From Cyanodermella asteris (taxonomy: Eukaryota > Ascomycota > Lecanoromycetes > Ostropales > Stictidaceae): a stretch of 64,000 nucleotides of DNA. This document shows, piece by piece, positions 1 through 9,811 of the stretch. The notes under the pieces were generated by a model, which was not told the origin of the DNA, made no database searches, and saw nothing but the letters and a program-made list of their open reading frames with translations. Position 1 is the stretch's first letter, and every line of letters starts with the position of its first letter. The translations under genes and the position numbers were made by a program. The stretch spans positions 2,436,823-2,500,822 of the forward strand of contig UYJD01000001.1 in the NCBI GenBank assembly GCA_900618795.1, read 5' to 3'.

Positions 1-2
1 CT

Positions 3-434
3 TCCTCGCCTCACCTTTCTGGCGTATTGCCGGCTGTGCAGTCGCATCAGCCTACAATGCATCACACATCCTTACCTCCGCGCGGCGCTCATCGCCCGTT
101 GCCGAGTTCAGCGTCGTCGAGCCCGGTGCCTGACTACAAGGTTCATGGGCCCGCCCCATCGTCGCATCCTGGACTGCCGCCGCCATCTGACTCACCCTCA
201 GGACCTGCTCCGGTGGAGCAGAGACGTCCATATGCGCCTGTATCAATACACTCGCTGATATCTCAGGAGCCCCAGCAATCAGTTATTGCAGCTCAGAATA
301 TCCTGCCGCCTCTCAATCGCTCTCCAATTCCTCAGTCTCCTCAGAATCGCCCGCCGCCTCCTCCATCGCCTTCGATGCTATCGTCACAACAACCGGTACC
401 TACCGGATCATCGCAGAGTCCAGGTTCTCGTTAG
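3..434 (+). CDS. C-terminal part of a proline/serine-rich protein (5' end outside window)
   Basis: The frame is open from the first bases of the window to a stop at 432-434, so this is the 3' end of a gene starting to the left. About 143 residues are visible. They are low complexity: rich in Pro, Ser and Gln, with polyproline runs near the end, and without any recognisable folded domain. The only less repetitive patch is an RRPYAPVSIHSLIS stretch around the middle. Such tails are common in fungal transcription factors and scaffold proteins, but the diagnostic domain would lie outside the window, so no function is assigned. A Met codon at 27 is in frame and is probably internal. An intron within the visible part cannot be excluded. 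Confidence 0.55.
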   Translation, partial: SSPHLSGVLPAVQSHQPTMHHTSLPPRGAHRPLPSSASSSPVPDYKVHGPAPSSHPGLPPPSDSPSGPAPVEQRRPYAPVSIHSLISQEPQQSVIAAQNILPPLNRSPIPQSPQNRPPPPPSPSMLSSQQPVPTGSSQSPGSR

Positions 435-1498
435 GAACGAGATGGCTCTCCACGTCCGGGCTTGCCCTTCCGAAGCTCGCCACCATAATTACTTGCATAC
501 GGGGTCATTGTGTTTTTTGCTATCCGACGAGCTCGACCGCGAAGTCAGGATAGCGTGTTGTTTGTTGCCGACTAGTGTTTCGCAGACTGCCTCTGGGGTT
601 CAGGATGGCGTTCTCATGGGATCAGAAGGAGGGCTATTGCATTTTTAAGATCGACACCATTGAAGATACCCCCGATTTGTAATTTTTTCCGTTTCGCGAC
701 ACCTGTCAGTGCTAGAGGTGGTGGTTAATAGGCGGAGTTGTAATGCACTCGTGGATCGACTAGGATGTCTGACGGCCATCACGGCGGGAAAGGTCGTCAA
801 TTTTGTAGGCAAACTCCGGATGGGTCTTGGCGTACCAGAACTTGTCCTAGTCTTCGCTGGGGAAGCTGAGCAGTTGAAGTAAATTCTTCGGATGGTGCTG
901 ACAGCACAATGAAATCACTTTTCTCTCTAGCCAGGGTCGGCCCACCGGTCCTTACCTTCATTGTATGCATAGCATATCACGCGGTGATATAGTCTCTTTT
1001 CGGCAACGATGAGTTCACTTGAGCTCATCGATTGACTTTGGGATCGCTAAAGCGTCTCGCCTTGCTGATTCATGGTACCAACTTTTCCCCATCAGCTCAC
1101 GAGGATACTCAATTGCCAAACGAGCACGCAATCTTGTTTAAAGATCTGTATCGCAAACAGACAGTACCTACCTAGTCATATCCAATTCATTGGGTGATCC
1201 GTGCTGGCATCGGCCGAAACTGAGGAAGGCAGGCAAGCAGGCTGGTCGCGCTTGCCAAACATGCCGCTGGGCTCAAGCGGCTGCCCTGAGCTGAGAAAAA
1301 CATTGCACTTCGCCTCCCTTTGCTTTCCTTTACACATCCGCACCGGACGTCCTGAAGGGAATTTTTGACACCTCTTCATTCCAGATTTCATTCCTAAGTT
1401 GGGGTCCAGTGTCCGAAGCAAAGCGTTGCTGGAGCACACGAGCTTTTGCTAATCAACGCAAATCGTCAAACCTGCCGACAAGGGTGTGAGGAGGGAAA
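435..1498. other. Intergenic region upstream of the CCHC gene
   Basis: About 1.06 kb between two plus-strand genes. It should hold the 3' UTR and terminator of the proline-rich gene and the promoter of the zinc-knuckle gene. No convincing coding frame, RNA gene or repeat is visible. The open frames here are short and have no recognisable protein pattern. Confidence 0.6.
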
Positions 1499-3212
1499 AT
1501 GTCTGGTAAGGCCCCAATCATCGCGCAAAGCCTCTGCCCAGCGCCGTCGCCTTTCTTTTCAACATCGAGCTCCACGAAACTAACTGCACCACAGGTCCGG
1601 GTGGTAATCCGTACTTCAACGACCCAGACCCGGCTCCAGATGCGGGCTTCGGGAACGGTGGCTTTGGCGACGAGGGCGTCGGTATCGAAGGCGACTCAGG
1701 AGCCAATGGTGCTGGTGAGTCCAGTGACCGCACTTGTAACAAGTAGGTTGAGCTTTCTTTCGTCCGACGTGTTAGACCAGCCGCTCACGATTACGAACAG
1801 CTGTGGCAAAGAGGGACACATGAAGCGTGATTGTCCGGATATTCCAGAAGACCAGCGTGGCCCGGGTAACTGTTACAATTGCGGAAAGCCAGGGTACGTG
1901 CCACACCTTCGCGAACCACGCAACTCACTGACTTTCGCAGTCACAACAAAGCGGACTGTCCCGAGCCTAAACTATGCCGTCATTGCAATGAAGAAGGTCA
2001 CAACGCGCGTGAGTGCCCCAGTAAGCCACCCGAGATCTGTCGCAACTGCGGCCAGGATGGCCACAATGTTCGCGAGTGCACGAACCCGCGCAAAGTGGAT
2101 GATGATGGTATCCCAGACATGGAGCCCGACAAGGTTTGGGAGCTGGTTGAGAAGGCTTCCGCTGAGGGCGACCTCGACGATGCTCGTGCCGCGATTCAGA
2201 TGTACGTCAAGGCTGTTCCGAACGTCACATACCGACAGCTGGAGGATGCCTTCCGTTCACAGAATATGCAGTTCTACATCATTGCTTCTGAATGGGAGCC
2301 AAAGGACACGTACACATTGATGAACTTGCAAGGACAGCTCAATCAGAAATACCAGGCCGGTTATTTTCTCAGCCCGAAGGTACCGCGGGCCGCCATGAGG
2401 GATGTCTGGCCAGCAAGCCCTGGCGAGAACTTGGATCGTCTAGCTAGCGCTGGTGTGCCTGTCCAGACTCGCATTCCGAAATGCAACAACTGTGGAGAAG
2501 TCGGGCACAGCAGCAAGGTTTGCAAGGAAGAACGTGCGGAGCGTCCGACTATCAACGAAGTTCGGTGTTACAATTGCGAGGAAATTGGTCATCGCCCTCG
2601 CGACTGCCCCAAGCCACGCCCAGATCGATTCACCTGCAGAAACTGTCAACAGCCTGGTCACACTGCCAAGGAGTGTACTGAGCCACGCTCAGCCGAAGGC
2701 GTCGAGTGTAAAAACTGCAATCAGATTGGTCATTTTGGCAAGGACTGTCCTGACAGGAAGCCGATGCTCTGCAACAATTGCGGCGAGGAAGGCCACAAGC
2801 GCAGCGATTGTTCCAACCCTGCCAACCCGGCAATGATGAAGTGTCGCAACTGTGATGAGCTAGGACACTCTTCTAGAGACTGCAAGAAGCCAAAGGACTG
2901 GTCGCGTGTCAAGTGTCAGAATTGTGAGGAGTGTAAGTCTCTTTCATTTACTTATCGTGGTATTACCTGTCGTTATACTAACAATACCCAGTTGGACATG
3001 GCAAGGCCCGTTGCCCCAAGCCCATCACTGATGAGGGAAACGGCGATGACGGCGGCTTTGGTGGAGGCGACGACGGAGGCTTCGGTACACGCGGTGGTGA
3101 TCATACTAGCACGAGCGGATTTGGAGACGACGATGGCTTTGGGGGCGGAGGTACTTCAGTGAGCGAAGAGACTGGTGGCTTCGGTGGCACCGGTGGCTTC
3201 AATGACTGGTGA
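1499..3212 (+). CDS. Zinc-knuckle (CCHC) nucleic-acid-binding protein, CnjB type
   Basis: Five exons inferred: 1499-1505, 1595-1742, 1801-1893, 1941-2932 and 2992-3212, giving 486 residues. All introns have GT...AG ends and the phases join cleanly. Eleven CX2CX4HX4C knuckles are visible in two blocks: four at residues about 50-129 and seven at about 264-421. The last knuckle is split by the final intron. Between the blocks is a helical acidic segment (about 140-255), and the tail from about 428 is Gly/Asp/Phe rich, like the N-terminus. CCHC arrays bind single-stranded nucleic acid; Aspergillus relatives are annotated as a zinc knuckle factor CnjB. The role (RNA binding, perhaps translation or transcription) is inferred from family only. 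The first coding exon is just seven bases, so the start depends on that splice. A start further downstream is possible but would lose the Gly/Phe-rich N-terminus that mirrors the tail. Confidence 0.88.
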
Positions 3213-4016
3213 GTGGTCTGCTGCTGTCAAGCGGCTATGAGCCTTTGGCCTTCAACAGCAGCCACGGTGTATTCGATGCAACGGAGGGCCACAGAACAGC
3301 GTCAGCACGGATAAGAAGATTTGAAAAAAGAAATGGAGCCAGAGATGCTGGCGTAATACTTCGCTAGACTTCCGACATGTGGTTCGTTTGGCCATGTTGA
3401 TTTTCAGGTCTTTCAAGCCAAATCTCATGTCATGTAGGTAGTCGTCGCTATCAGGAGATTCCGAAAATCAAATCGTGGTTCATCCAATGTTCATCCACTT
3501 TTCTACCACTTCGAAGCAACAAGTGCTTTCTTGGCCATTGGACTAGATCGGCTCAGAGTCATCAATCGTAAACGCGAGCACGCACTTGGTTCTTCGCGTG
3601 CTTGTAAAAACAAGCCGAGCTTATGGGAGTCTATGAGATGGTGTTTGAGGTTATGCGTCGCAGGCTACCGATCTAGGTCGCACAAGACGTATCATAGTGT
3701 CTGGCTACATTACAACATCTACAATTGGCCGCCTCAGAATCGCATGGGCCGATGTCACGAGCGCATGGAATTTCAGAGCGTTCTCAATGGCTTTGCCACA
3801 TTCATTCATCACTGGCCCATGGGCCCAGTTCACGCATTCTGATCGTATGGTAATCGCCCTTGGCGATTGTAGAATAATGCGACGCTAAGATACAAAACCG
3901 CTCGCAAAACAACAGACAACAAGGCCGCCCGCTTCAGGTCAATTTCCAAGCGAGTTGCAGACGCTGAAGACCCCTCACTCGCTACTTCAATAACTCCGCA
4001 AATGCTCAGATTCGTC
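3213..4016. other. Intergenic region between convergent genes
   Basis: About 800 bases between the stop of the plus-strand CCHC gene and the stop of the minus-strand CDT1. It should hold both 3' UTRs. I see no coding frame with recognisable content, no RNA gene and no clear repeat. Confidence 0.6.
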
Positions 4017-5762
4017 TCAAGTCGTGGCAATCAACTCCTGGATCTTCTCCTTCCATCCTCCCATCGGGCCACTTCCCCTGATCGTAACGCCCCGAACGCT
4101 ACCAAGCTCCCTCAACTGAATCCACTCTGGGCAGATCTCGCTCGCAAGCAGTCGGATCACACGCTCCATCTCAATTGCGGCCATCGGGGTCCGCATCGAC
4201 TCCATCGTCCTTGCTACTGCTTGGTGCAAGCTCATGCTGACATTTCTTGTAGGAGGTCCACCGAACATGGCCTGCATGCCGCGGTTGCTGGTGGCTGACC
4301 TCCCCACGCCAAGCATCGCTGCCAACTCATCTTCAGAGCTTCGACTCTGTCGCGCATTCATCGAAGATGCTCCCAGGCCAGGACCGGCCGAGGTGGAGCT
4401 GGAAGTGTTGCTCGCCAGAAGGCTAAGAACATTGACAACTTCAGAGACTTTGTGCAGAGCTGAGCGGCGATCGAGCTGCTCCTGTGTGGGACCCGCAGGC
4501 TGTGATGCGAGAAGAGACTCCTTGGCCCGAATTCGGCTGAGAAGCGAGTCGCCACGCTGTGACGGGCGCAACGGGGCTGCTATCACAGGCTGGCCCTTGC
4601 CAAGCGACTCATTGCTGATCACTGCAGAGCGGTCTTTGGCAGTAGTGTCGTTGCGTTTCTGAGCCTGAATCGCGCCTTGCTTCAGCTCTGTCAAGCGAGT
4701 CTGGCCCTTTGAAAGGATTGTGCTCTTTTGCGCCTTGCTTGTGGCACGCTTGTGAAGTCGGGCCAATGGGAGTGCGTCAATGAACTCGACGACATCAACA
4801 CTATCCCCTCCATTCAGTGTGTATTGAGCTCGCAAGTAGGTCGAGAATGCCTTCTTCAAATTTTGCGTGTCCAATGGCTGACGAGTCCTACCCCAAGCCT
4901 TGCCCTCAGATGGTTCGCAGTACTCAATGCAAGTCTTGTTCTTGCCATAAGCCCAAACGCTTAATAAAGCGGCCTGCTCCGTATTTTCGACGCTGCGTTG
5001 TTGGACGGCAACGATCCTGCGTATGTCGTCCGAGCTTGGATTGTGACGTCTCCAGGCTTTGCCAATGCCTGGTGCGATCTGCTTGAGATCGACCGGAGTG
5101 GCAGTACCATTGTGCGCGTAGTGTAGGCTCAGCACCGAAAGAAACGCTGCATGCAGGTCAATCAGGCTCTGCACCTCTTCAGGCAATTCGTCTCCTCTCC
5201 GTCTCTTCTTGAGGCATGGCGTAGGGACTGCGGGGCTTGATGTTGATGTTGATGGAAAGATGGAGGTCGTCTTTGATTGACTTTTGGAAGGTGAGGATGT
5301 GAGCGTGAAGGCCTCCAATGTCTTACGCGTGCTTTTGGTAGGCGTGTCCGGCTCCCGCACGGTAAGGTTCCTGCCATTCTGAACTCCTCGCAACACAGCA
5401 GGCTCGGGTGTTGAGCTTCTAATTTCGGTGACTGTGGGAGCCTGGTTCTCCTGTGCCAGCTGTGCTGCCGGGACGCGACCAAATGATGCCTTGATGCCTT
5501 TGGCTGGCGTTCTCAGATCGTTCTCGGGCTTCCTTTTCTGTCCATGAACCTTCTCAATGCCATTGCTCAGTTCTCTCAGAATCTTCGTGTCGGAGTTACT
5601 GAGGCCATCCACACTGAGGATTTTGCTATTCTGTGCGGTGGCTGCTGACTTCGAGATGCGGCCGAAGGAGGTAATGCTGTTGCAGGCAGGTAGCACAACG
5701 GCGATGCGGCTGGCAGGCTCAAAGGAAGTGGTGGTCTTTCTCTTCTTGCTGATTGGAGCCAT
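4017..5762 (-). CDS. CDT1: DNA replication licensing factor Cdt1
   Basis: Single uninterrupted frame of 581 residues. Cdt1 loads the Mcm2-7 helicase onto ORC/Cdc6-marked origins in G1. The N-terminal ~190 residues are basic, Ser/Thr/Pro rich and probably disordered. A helical segment from about 193 (LPEEVQSLIDLHAAFLSVLS) to about 330 matches the middle winged-helix region. Residues about 428-581 match the C-terminal winged helix that contacts MCM, ending in a WKEKIQELI helix. The start MAPISKKRKT has a basic, nuclear-signal-like character and no in-frame Met lies just upstream. TP and SP sites in the N-terminal part fit CDK control, as known for the family, but this is not shown by the sequence. 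It lies in tandem with LCB1; the 351 bases upstream must serve both as its promoter and as the LCB1 terminator. Confidence 0.85.
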   Translation of the reverse strand: MAPISKKRKTTTSFEPASRIAVVLPACNSITSFGRISKSAATAQNSKILSVDGLSNSDTKILRELSNGIEKVHGQKRKPENDLRTPAKGIKASFGRVPAAQLAQENQAPTVTEIRSSTPEPAVLRGVQNGRNLTVREPDTPTKSTRKTLEAFTLTSSPSKSQSKTTSIFPSTSTSSPAVPTPCLKKRRRGDELPEEVQSLIDLHAAFLSVLSLHYAHNGTATPVDLKQIAPGIGKAWRRHNPSSDDIRRIVAVQQRSVENTEQAALLSVWAYGKNKTCIEYCEPSEGKAWGRTRQPLDTQNLKKAFSTYLRAQYTLNGGDSVDVVEFIDALPLARLHKRATSKAQKSTILSKGQTRLTELKQGAIQAQKRNDTTAKDRSAVISNESLGKGQPVIAAPLRPSQRGDSLLSRIRAKESLLASQPAGPTQEQLDRRSALHKVSEVVNVLSLLASNTSSSTSAGPGLGASSMNARQSRSSEDELAAMLGVGRSATSNRGMQAMFGGPPTRNVSMSLHQAVARTMESMRTPMAAIEMERVIRLLASEICPEWIQLRELGSVRGVTIRGSGPMGGWKEKIQELIATT

Positions 5763-6113
5763 CGCAAGTGAACTGTTTTGGTTATGACGAGGAGAAGGTG
5801 CAATGGATGTTGAGGTGATTGAGTGGGGGCAGGAGCAGTTGAGGTTGAATGGGTTGAGGCTGAGAGCGAGTGCGGATCTTGCCGCGACGCGTCCGACGTG
5901 ATCGTGTCGCGCATACTAGTTGCTTGGCGCTCTCCAGCCGCCCGACGCATTGTCTCGAATTTGTGGCCCCGTTTTACACGCCAATTCACCTCATTCCTGG
6001 CCACTACTGTAATTTACGCAGCGAGACACTTTAACGCTTGACTCGCTTGATCAGCCATGGCTGAAGTACCGCAGCATACTACAACTTCATTGTGATTATT
6101 AATGCTATCTGTG
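5763..6113. other. CDT1 promoter / LCB1 3' region
   Basis: 351 bases between two minus-strand genes. It should contain the LCB1 3' end (right side) and the CDT1 promoter (left side). No gene is seen. The frames open across this stretch are antisense or alternative-frame runs. Confidence 0.55.
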
Positions 6114-7798
6114 TTATGACGACTTCTTCAGGATCTTCGTGATGGCATGTCGGATGGTGGTGGCTGCTTTGGTCATCTCGCGATCGTTCAAGCCCACTGT
6201 AGCGCAGATCTTCAGTGCAGGCAATGCTTCCCAATCCACCTCCTTGCCCTGCGGCCGGGGCATGGATTTGCGCCGATTGATCATCACGCCGTTCGAAAGG
6301 CATTCGTCAACAATGTCCTGCAAGATCACCTCCTGGTCGTAAGTCGACAGGTTCCGGCTTTTGACAACGTCGGGCTTGAGGGTTAATAACAAGCATGGGT
6401 TCTCCGGTGCGCTGATGCACACAACCCAATCGCTGCGAGGGTCCAGCTGAGCCCGCAATACTTTCGTGCTGCTCTGCAATTGTCTGACGAGCTCGGGGCT
6501 GCTTTGTATGATGTTGATGACCTCGGATGCGCAGGTTGCTGACATGGCGGGCAATGCAGCAGAGAAGGTGTAGGAGCCTGCTGCGATGCGCTGGTGCTTC
6601 ACAGATCTTGCTTCACCGGCGCAAAAACCTCCTGCTGCGCAAAGAGGACCAGCCATGCTCCCGGTGATCAGATCGACTTGCTGTGCGTCGACATTCTGAT
6701 GCTCGGTCAGGCCACGTCCTGTCCTTCCCAGCAACCCGTAGGAATTCGTCTCATCCAGTAAAAGCCTGAACTTGTATTTGAACTTCAGTTCAACAATCTT
6801 GGGCAAATCGATGATGTTTCCCGTGTCTTCGAAGAGACCCTCTGTGACAATGAACCTCCTCGTCAGAGGCTTCTTAGCGTTATCCTTCACTACCTTTGCG
6901 AGGACCCGTTCCAAATCCTCAACATCATTGTGCTGGTACCATCGGACTGTGCTTCTGCTCATCTGGAGCCCATTACGGATTGCATGATTGACTGCACGAT
7001 CCACAACAATGATGTCCCCTCTTTTGCAGAAGGAAGGTATGACGCCGGATATCGTCGAGAATGCTTGGGCGTATATGATCGCTTCTTCCATTCCAAGGTG
7101 ACTTGCAATCTTCTCTTCCAGATCTCGATGGGCCTGGCTCATTCCGTAGAAGCCTGGCGGGCCGCATGGGCCAACCCCTTGTGCTCGTAACGTCTCAATG
7201 GCCTTCTCTTTAATGCGCTCATCTGTGGACAAATTGTAGTGGTTGGAGGAGGCGAGGTTGACGACGGTTCGGCCGTTCGCAAGTTTGGCTCTGACTCCGC
7301 TGGGTCTGTTCATGTGTATGTCAGTCATCAGAAGCCAATGGCGCAGCTGATCGTGCACAGGATCTGCAAGCTGTTCCAAAAGAATAACGTACCCCTGGAT
7401 GGTGTGATTCTTTATGGTAGCCGCATCTTCGAAAGGGGTCAATGGGGCAACAAGAGGCTCTGGCGTCCAGTCGTCAACCAGCTCATCAATTTCCTGCGTT
7501 ATATTGGTGAGCATGCTGGTAAGCACGGTATGGTTCAGCAAGGGCGCACCTCATCCGACAGCTTCACTTGGCCCTTTTTGCGCGTCGAATAAGACGGGGC
7601 AAGAAGGTATCGTAGCGCAAACAGGACAAGGAACAACTCGATAACAGACCGCACAGGGTCGTTTTGATAGCTGGATGTGATATAACGATGAATGATGGAC
7701 GCCCCTGGAATCTGTATGGCGACTGCGGACGCCTGGTCGACCTGCTGGGAGACCCAGTCCTGGACCTCGTGGACGTCCATGACTGTAAGGCACGTCAA
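6114..7798 (-). CDS. LCB1: Serine palmitoyltransferase subunit 1 (Lcb1)
   Basis: Two exons: 7798-7550 and 7493-6114, with a 56-base intron (GTGCGC...GCAG) joining KLSDE to EIDELVDDWTPEPLV in phase 0; 542 residues. Lcb1 pairs with Lcb2 in the ER membrane to condense serine with palmitoyl-CoA, the first step of sphingolipid synthesis. An N-terminal membrane segment (VIELFLVLFALRYLL, near residue 55-70) is followed by the aminotransferase fold I/II body. GVGPCGPPGFYG is the conserved glycine-rich stretch whose Cys is the site of human SPTLC1 neuropathy mutations. The PLP-binding lysine is normally in Lcb2, and no such motif is seen here, as expected. A second Met (7780, MDVHEVQDWV) is an equally good start and resembles relatives more closely. 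Confidence 0.93.
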
Positions 7799-8929
7799 GC
7801 TCGTTGTCAGCAGACTGGTTATTTCGTGTAGGAAGGGACTTGAGGAGGCGTGTAAAAGAGGTGTTTGTGATGCTTATTCGCAAGTGAGAGAACAATGCGG
7901 AGTCCGCCGCCGAGATTACATCAGTCCTGCGAACGTTGAAGGACGCACGCGACCCGGGATCGAACCCTCTCTGTCCGTGTCGCTCTTATCGTGTGCTTTG
8001 GGAACTGTTTGCGCCATTTTGATCATGTACACTGTTTTCAGTATCACTGGAGACACTTGGGAAGAAAAGGGTACAAGCATTTAGCAACTTACTTGCAGGA
8101 CGACCTCTGCAATTACTTCCATGCCTACCACAGCAGTGACTCCCTCACATACCCACATGCTTACTTACAGGAGGACCTCTTCAAATACTTTGACACACAC
8201 CACATTAGTGACTTCCGCACACACTCCTATGCTTACTTGCAGGACGACCTCTAAGGACTTCCACACCAACTACAGCAGCGACTTGTTCATATACTCACGT
8301 GCCTACTCGCGGGAGCACTTCTCCAAATACTTCCGTACCTACCATATCAGTGACTTCCGCAGATACTTGCAGGACGACCTTTCCAAGGACTTCCACACCG
8401 ACCGTAGCAGCAACTGCTTTAGACGCTCAGATTTTTACTTGCAGGACGACTTCTCCAAGTTCTTCCGTGCCTACGATAATAACAACTTCTTCAAGCACTC
8501 ATACGGCTGCTTGCTCAGGGACCTGTATGTATACTTGCGACGGTCTTCCGCCCAACACTCACCGAGTCAGTGATCGTGTGACCTGTATGCATGCTCGCGC
8601 ACATATACAAGATGGTACCTCGTTAGGAACTTGTGGAATGGGCGCATCGCCATTCACATAAGTGTCGACGATAGCACTTACATTGCCGTTTGTGGCTAGA
8701 CCCAGAGGTACTGATTCGTGACAATCGATGGCAATGTCTGACACAGTTCTTTGACATCGTGATAACACGATAACACGCATGTTCCTTCTAGCCTTTGCGC
8801 TTCCACATGTTAGCCCTAGAAGAGAGGAGATTCCGATTGCGCTGCGGACTTGACACATGAACTTGAAACGTCCCTTGCTGGCCTTGCGGCGACCGCACTG
8901 GCTGAGTCCTGCCTCAGCTGCTATCATGT
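7799..8929. other. Repeat-bearing intergenic island upstream of the orphan gene
   Basis: 1.1 kb between the LCB1 start and the orphan gene. It holds the 72-bp tandem array described separately. Outside the array there is a short GATAACACG duplication near 8761-8777. A tRNA T-loop-like string near 7955 was examined and rejected. No gene was recognised. Confidence 0.55.
8091..8535. repeat. Degenerate tandem repeat, about 72-bp unit, seven copies
   Basis: The core ACTTGCAGGACGACCT recurs with changes at about 8091, 8163, 8235, 8305, 8365, 8437 and 8509. The spacings are 72, 72, 70, 60, 72 and 72 bases. Units share further blocks: CTTCC(A/G)(T/C)RCCTAC, then AGCAGTGACTTCC, then a CACTC(A/C)TA-like end. 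The period is 24 codons. One forward frame reads repeated YLQDDLxKYF units, and a second reads Thr/Ser-rich units such as TCRTTSPSSSVPT. Neither frame runs through the whole array, so it is either a noncoding minisatellite or the decayed coding repeat of a Ser/Thr-rich protein. The unit boundaries are my choice. Confidence 0.8.
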
Positions 8930-9811
8930 ATGTCGGACAGCCTAGATCTAAGCGAGATATTCAATCGCTTCCTTGAAGTGATTGCAGGTCTTCGACCCCA
9001 CACCAGGCTTGGCAGGGGCAGTCACGACGGCGTCCCGAGGGACATCAGACGTATCGTGATAATCCTCAACGAATCCGATTCTCGCTCTCAGGCAGGGGGC
9101 TTCCACCGGGCGCTCAAGCTCTACTCGGCTCTCGAGAGTATGAAGAGATGCATCATGACGCCAACCAAAGCGATCATACAATGTCTTGAAGATCAGAACA
9201 AGCCTGTGACCCAAAGTTCGGTGCTTGACTATTTCGTCGCCTGCTCCTTTGACCGCCCTGACCAGGCAGGCAAGTTTGTACAGCAGCAGCATTTACCCCA
9301 GTGGAACAACATCAGACGACAGTACCAGAAGAAGCGCTACATCAGCCGCAAGATCACAGCCATGAAGGAGGAGTTTGGTCGAGGCATTTGGATCATCATG
9401 TCCGACATCCAAACATTCAAGCATATCCGTAGCATGGACGATTACCCAAACTATGGCTGGGGTCTTTTTGCTGCTGGCTTGCGCCAATATCGTTACTGGC
9501 GAAGGTTCGAGGACATGATGGCCCTCTACAACTACGCAAGGGCGCCCAAGCCTGAAGGCAGAATGTCGATTAAAGAAGCACAAGAAGAACTGGTTCTCCT
9601 TTTCAATTGTCCTGATCACGAGCTCAAGGACCTCCAGCTGCGACTTCCTGGAGGAGTAGATGAAGTCGGAAATATTTACGCACAGCCAGACGACAAACGC
9701 TCAACTTTACGGATGGAATTTGCTAAGTGGCTGTCACTCACAAGAAAAATCACCTTTGCTATCCGCTACAGTAATGTTCGATCTATGGAAATGGATTTTG
9801 TCTACACATAA
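8930..9811 (+). CDS. Orphan hypothetical protein, 293 residues
   Basis: Single open frame from ATG 8930 to a stop at 9809-9811. I do not recognise a family. The composition looks like a real soluble protein: many charged and aromatic residues (WNNIRRQYQKKRY, YPNYGWGLFAAGLRQYRYW), mostly helical by eye, with no signal peptide or membrane segment. The first ~40 residues are less convincing, and the true start could be later or follow an intron. It sits between a decayed tandem repeat and repeat-bearing noncoding DNA, flanked on both sides by conserved housekeeping genes (LCB1, FKS1). That context suggests a lineage-specific or recently acquired gene. No operon or partner is visible. Confidence 0.55.
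   Translation: MSDSLDLSEIFNRFLEVIAGLRPHTRLGRGSHDGVPRDIRRIVIILNESDSRSQAGGFHRALKLYSALESMKRCIMTPTKAIIQCLEDQNKPVTQSSVLDYFVACSFDRPDQAGKFVQQQHLPQWNNIRRQYQKKRYISRKITAMKEEFGRGIWIIMSDIQTFKHIRSMDDYPNYGWGLFAAGLRQYRYWRRFEDMMALYNYARAPKPEGRMSIKEAQEELVLLFNCPDHELKDLQLRLPGGVDEVGNIYAQPDDKRSTLRMEFAKWLSLTRKITFAIRYSNVRSMEMDFVYT

Noticed and set aside
1499-2320. 273-codon frame starting at the CCHC gene Met
   Set aside because: Reads through three introns and shifts out of the zinc-knuckle frame; the spliced model explains the region.
7935-7975. Minus-strand GGTTCGATCC string resembling a tRNA T-loop/B box
   Set aside because: The five-base stem around the loop does not pair beyond two bases and no matching acceptor stem or A box is found at the right distance.
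8091-8535. Tandem array read as a CRISPR array or as leucine-rich repeats
   Set aside because: Units are contiguous and diverged without unique spacers, and the peptide units lack an LRR pattern; the host is a fungus.
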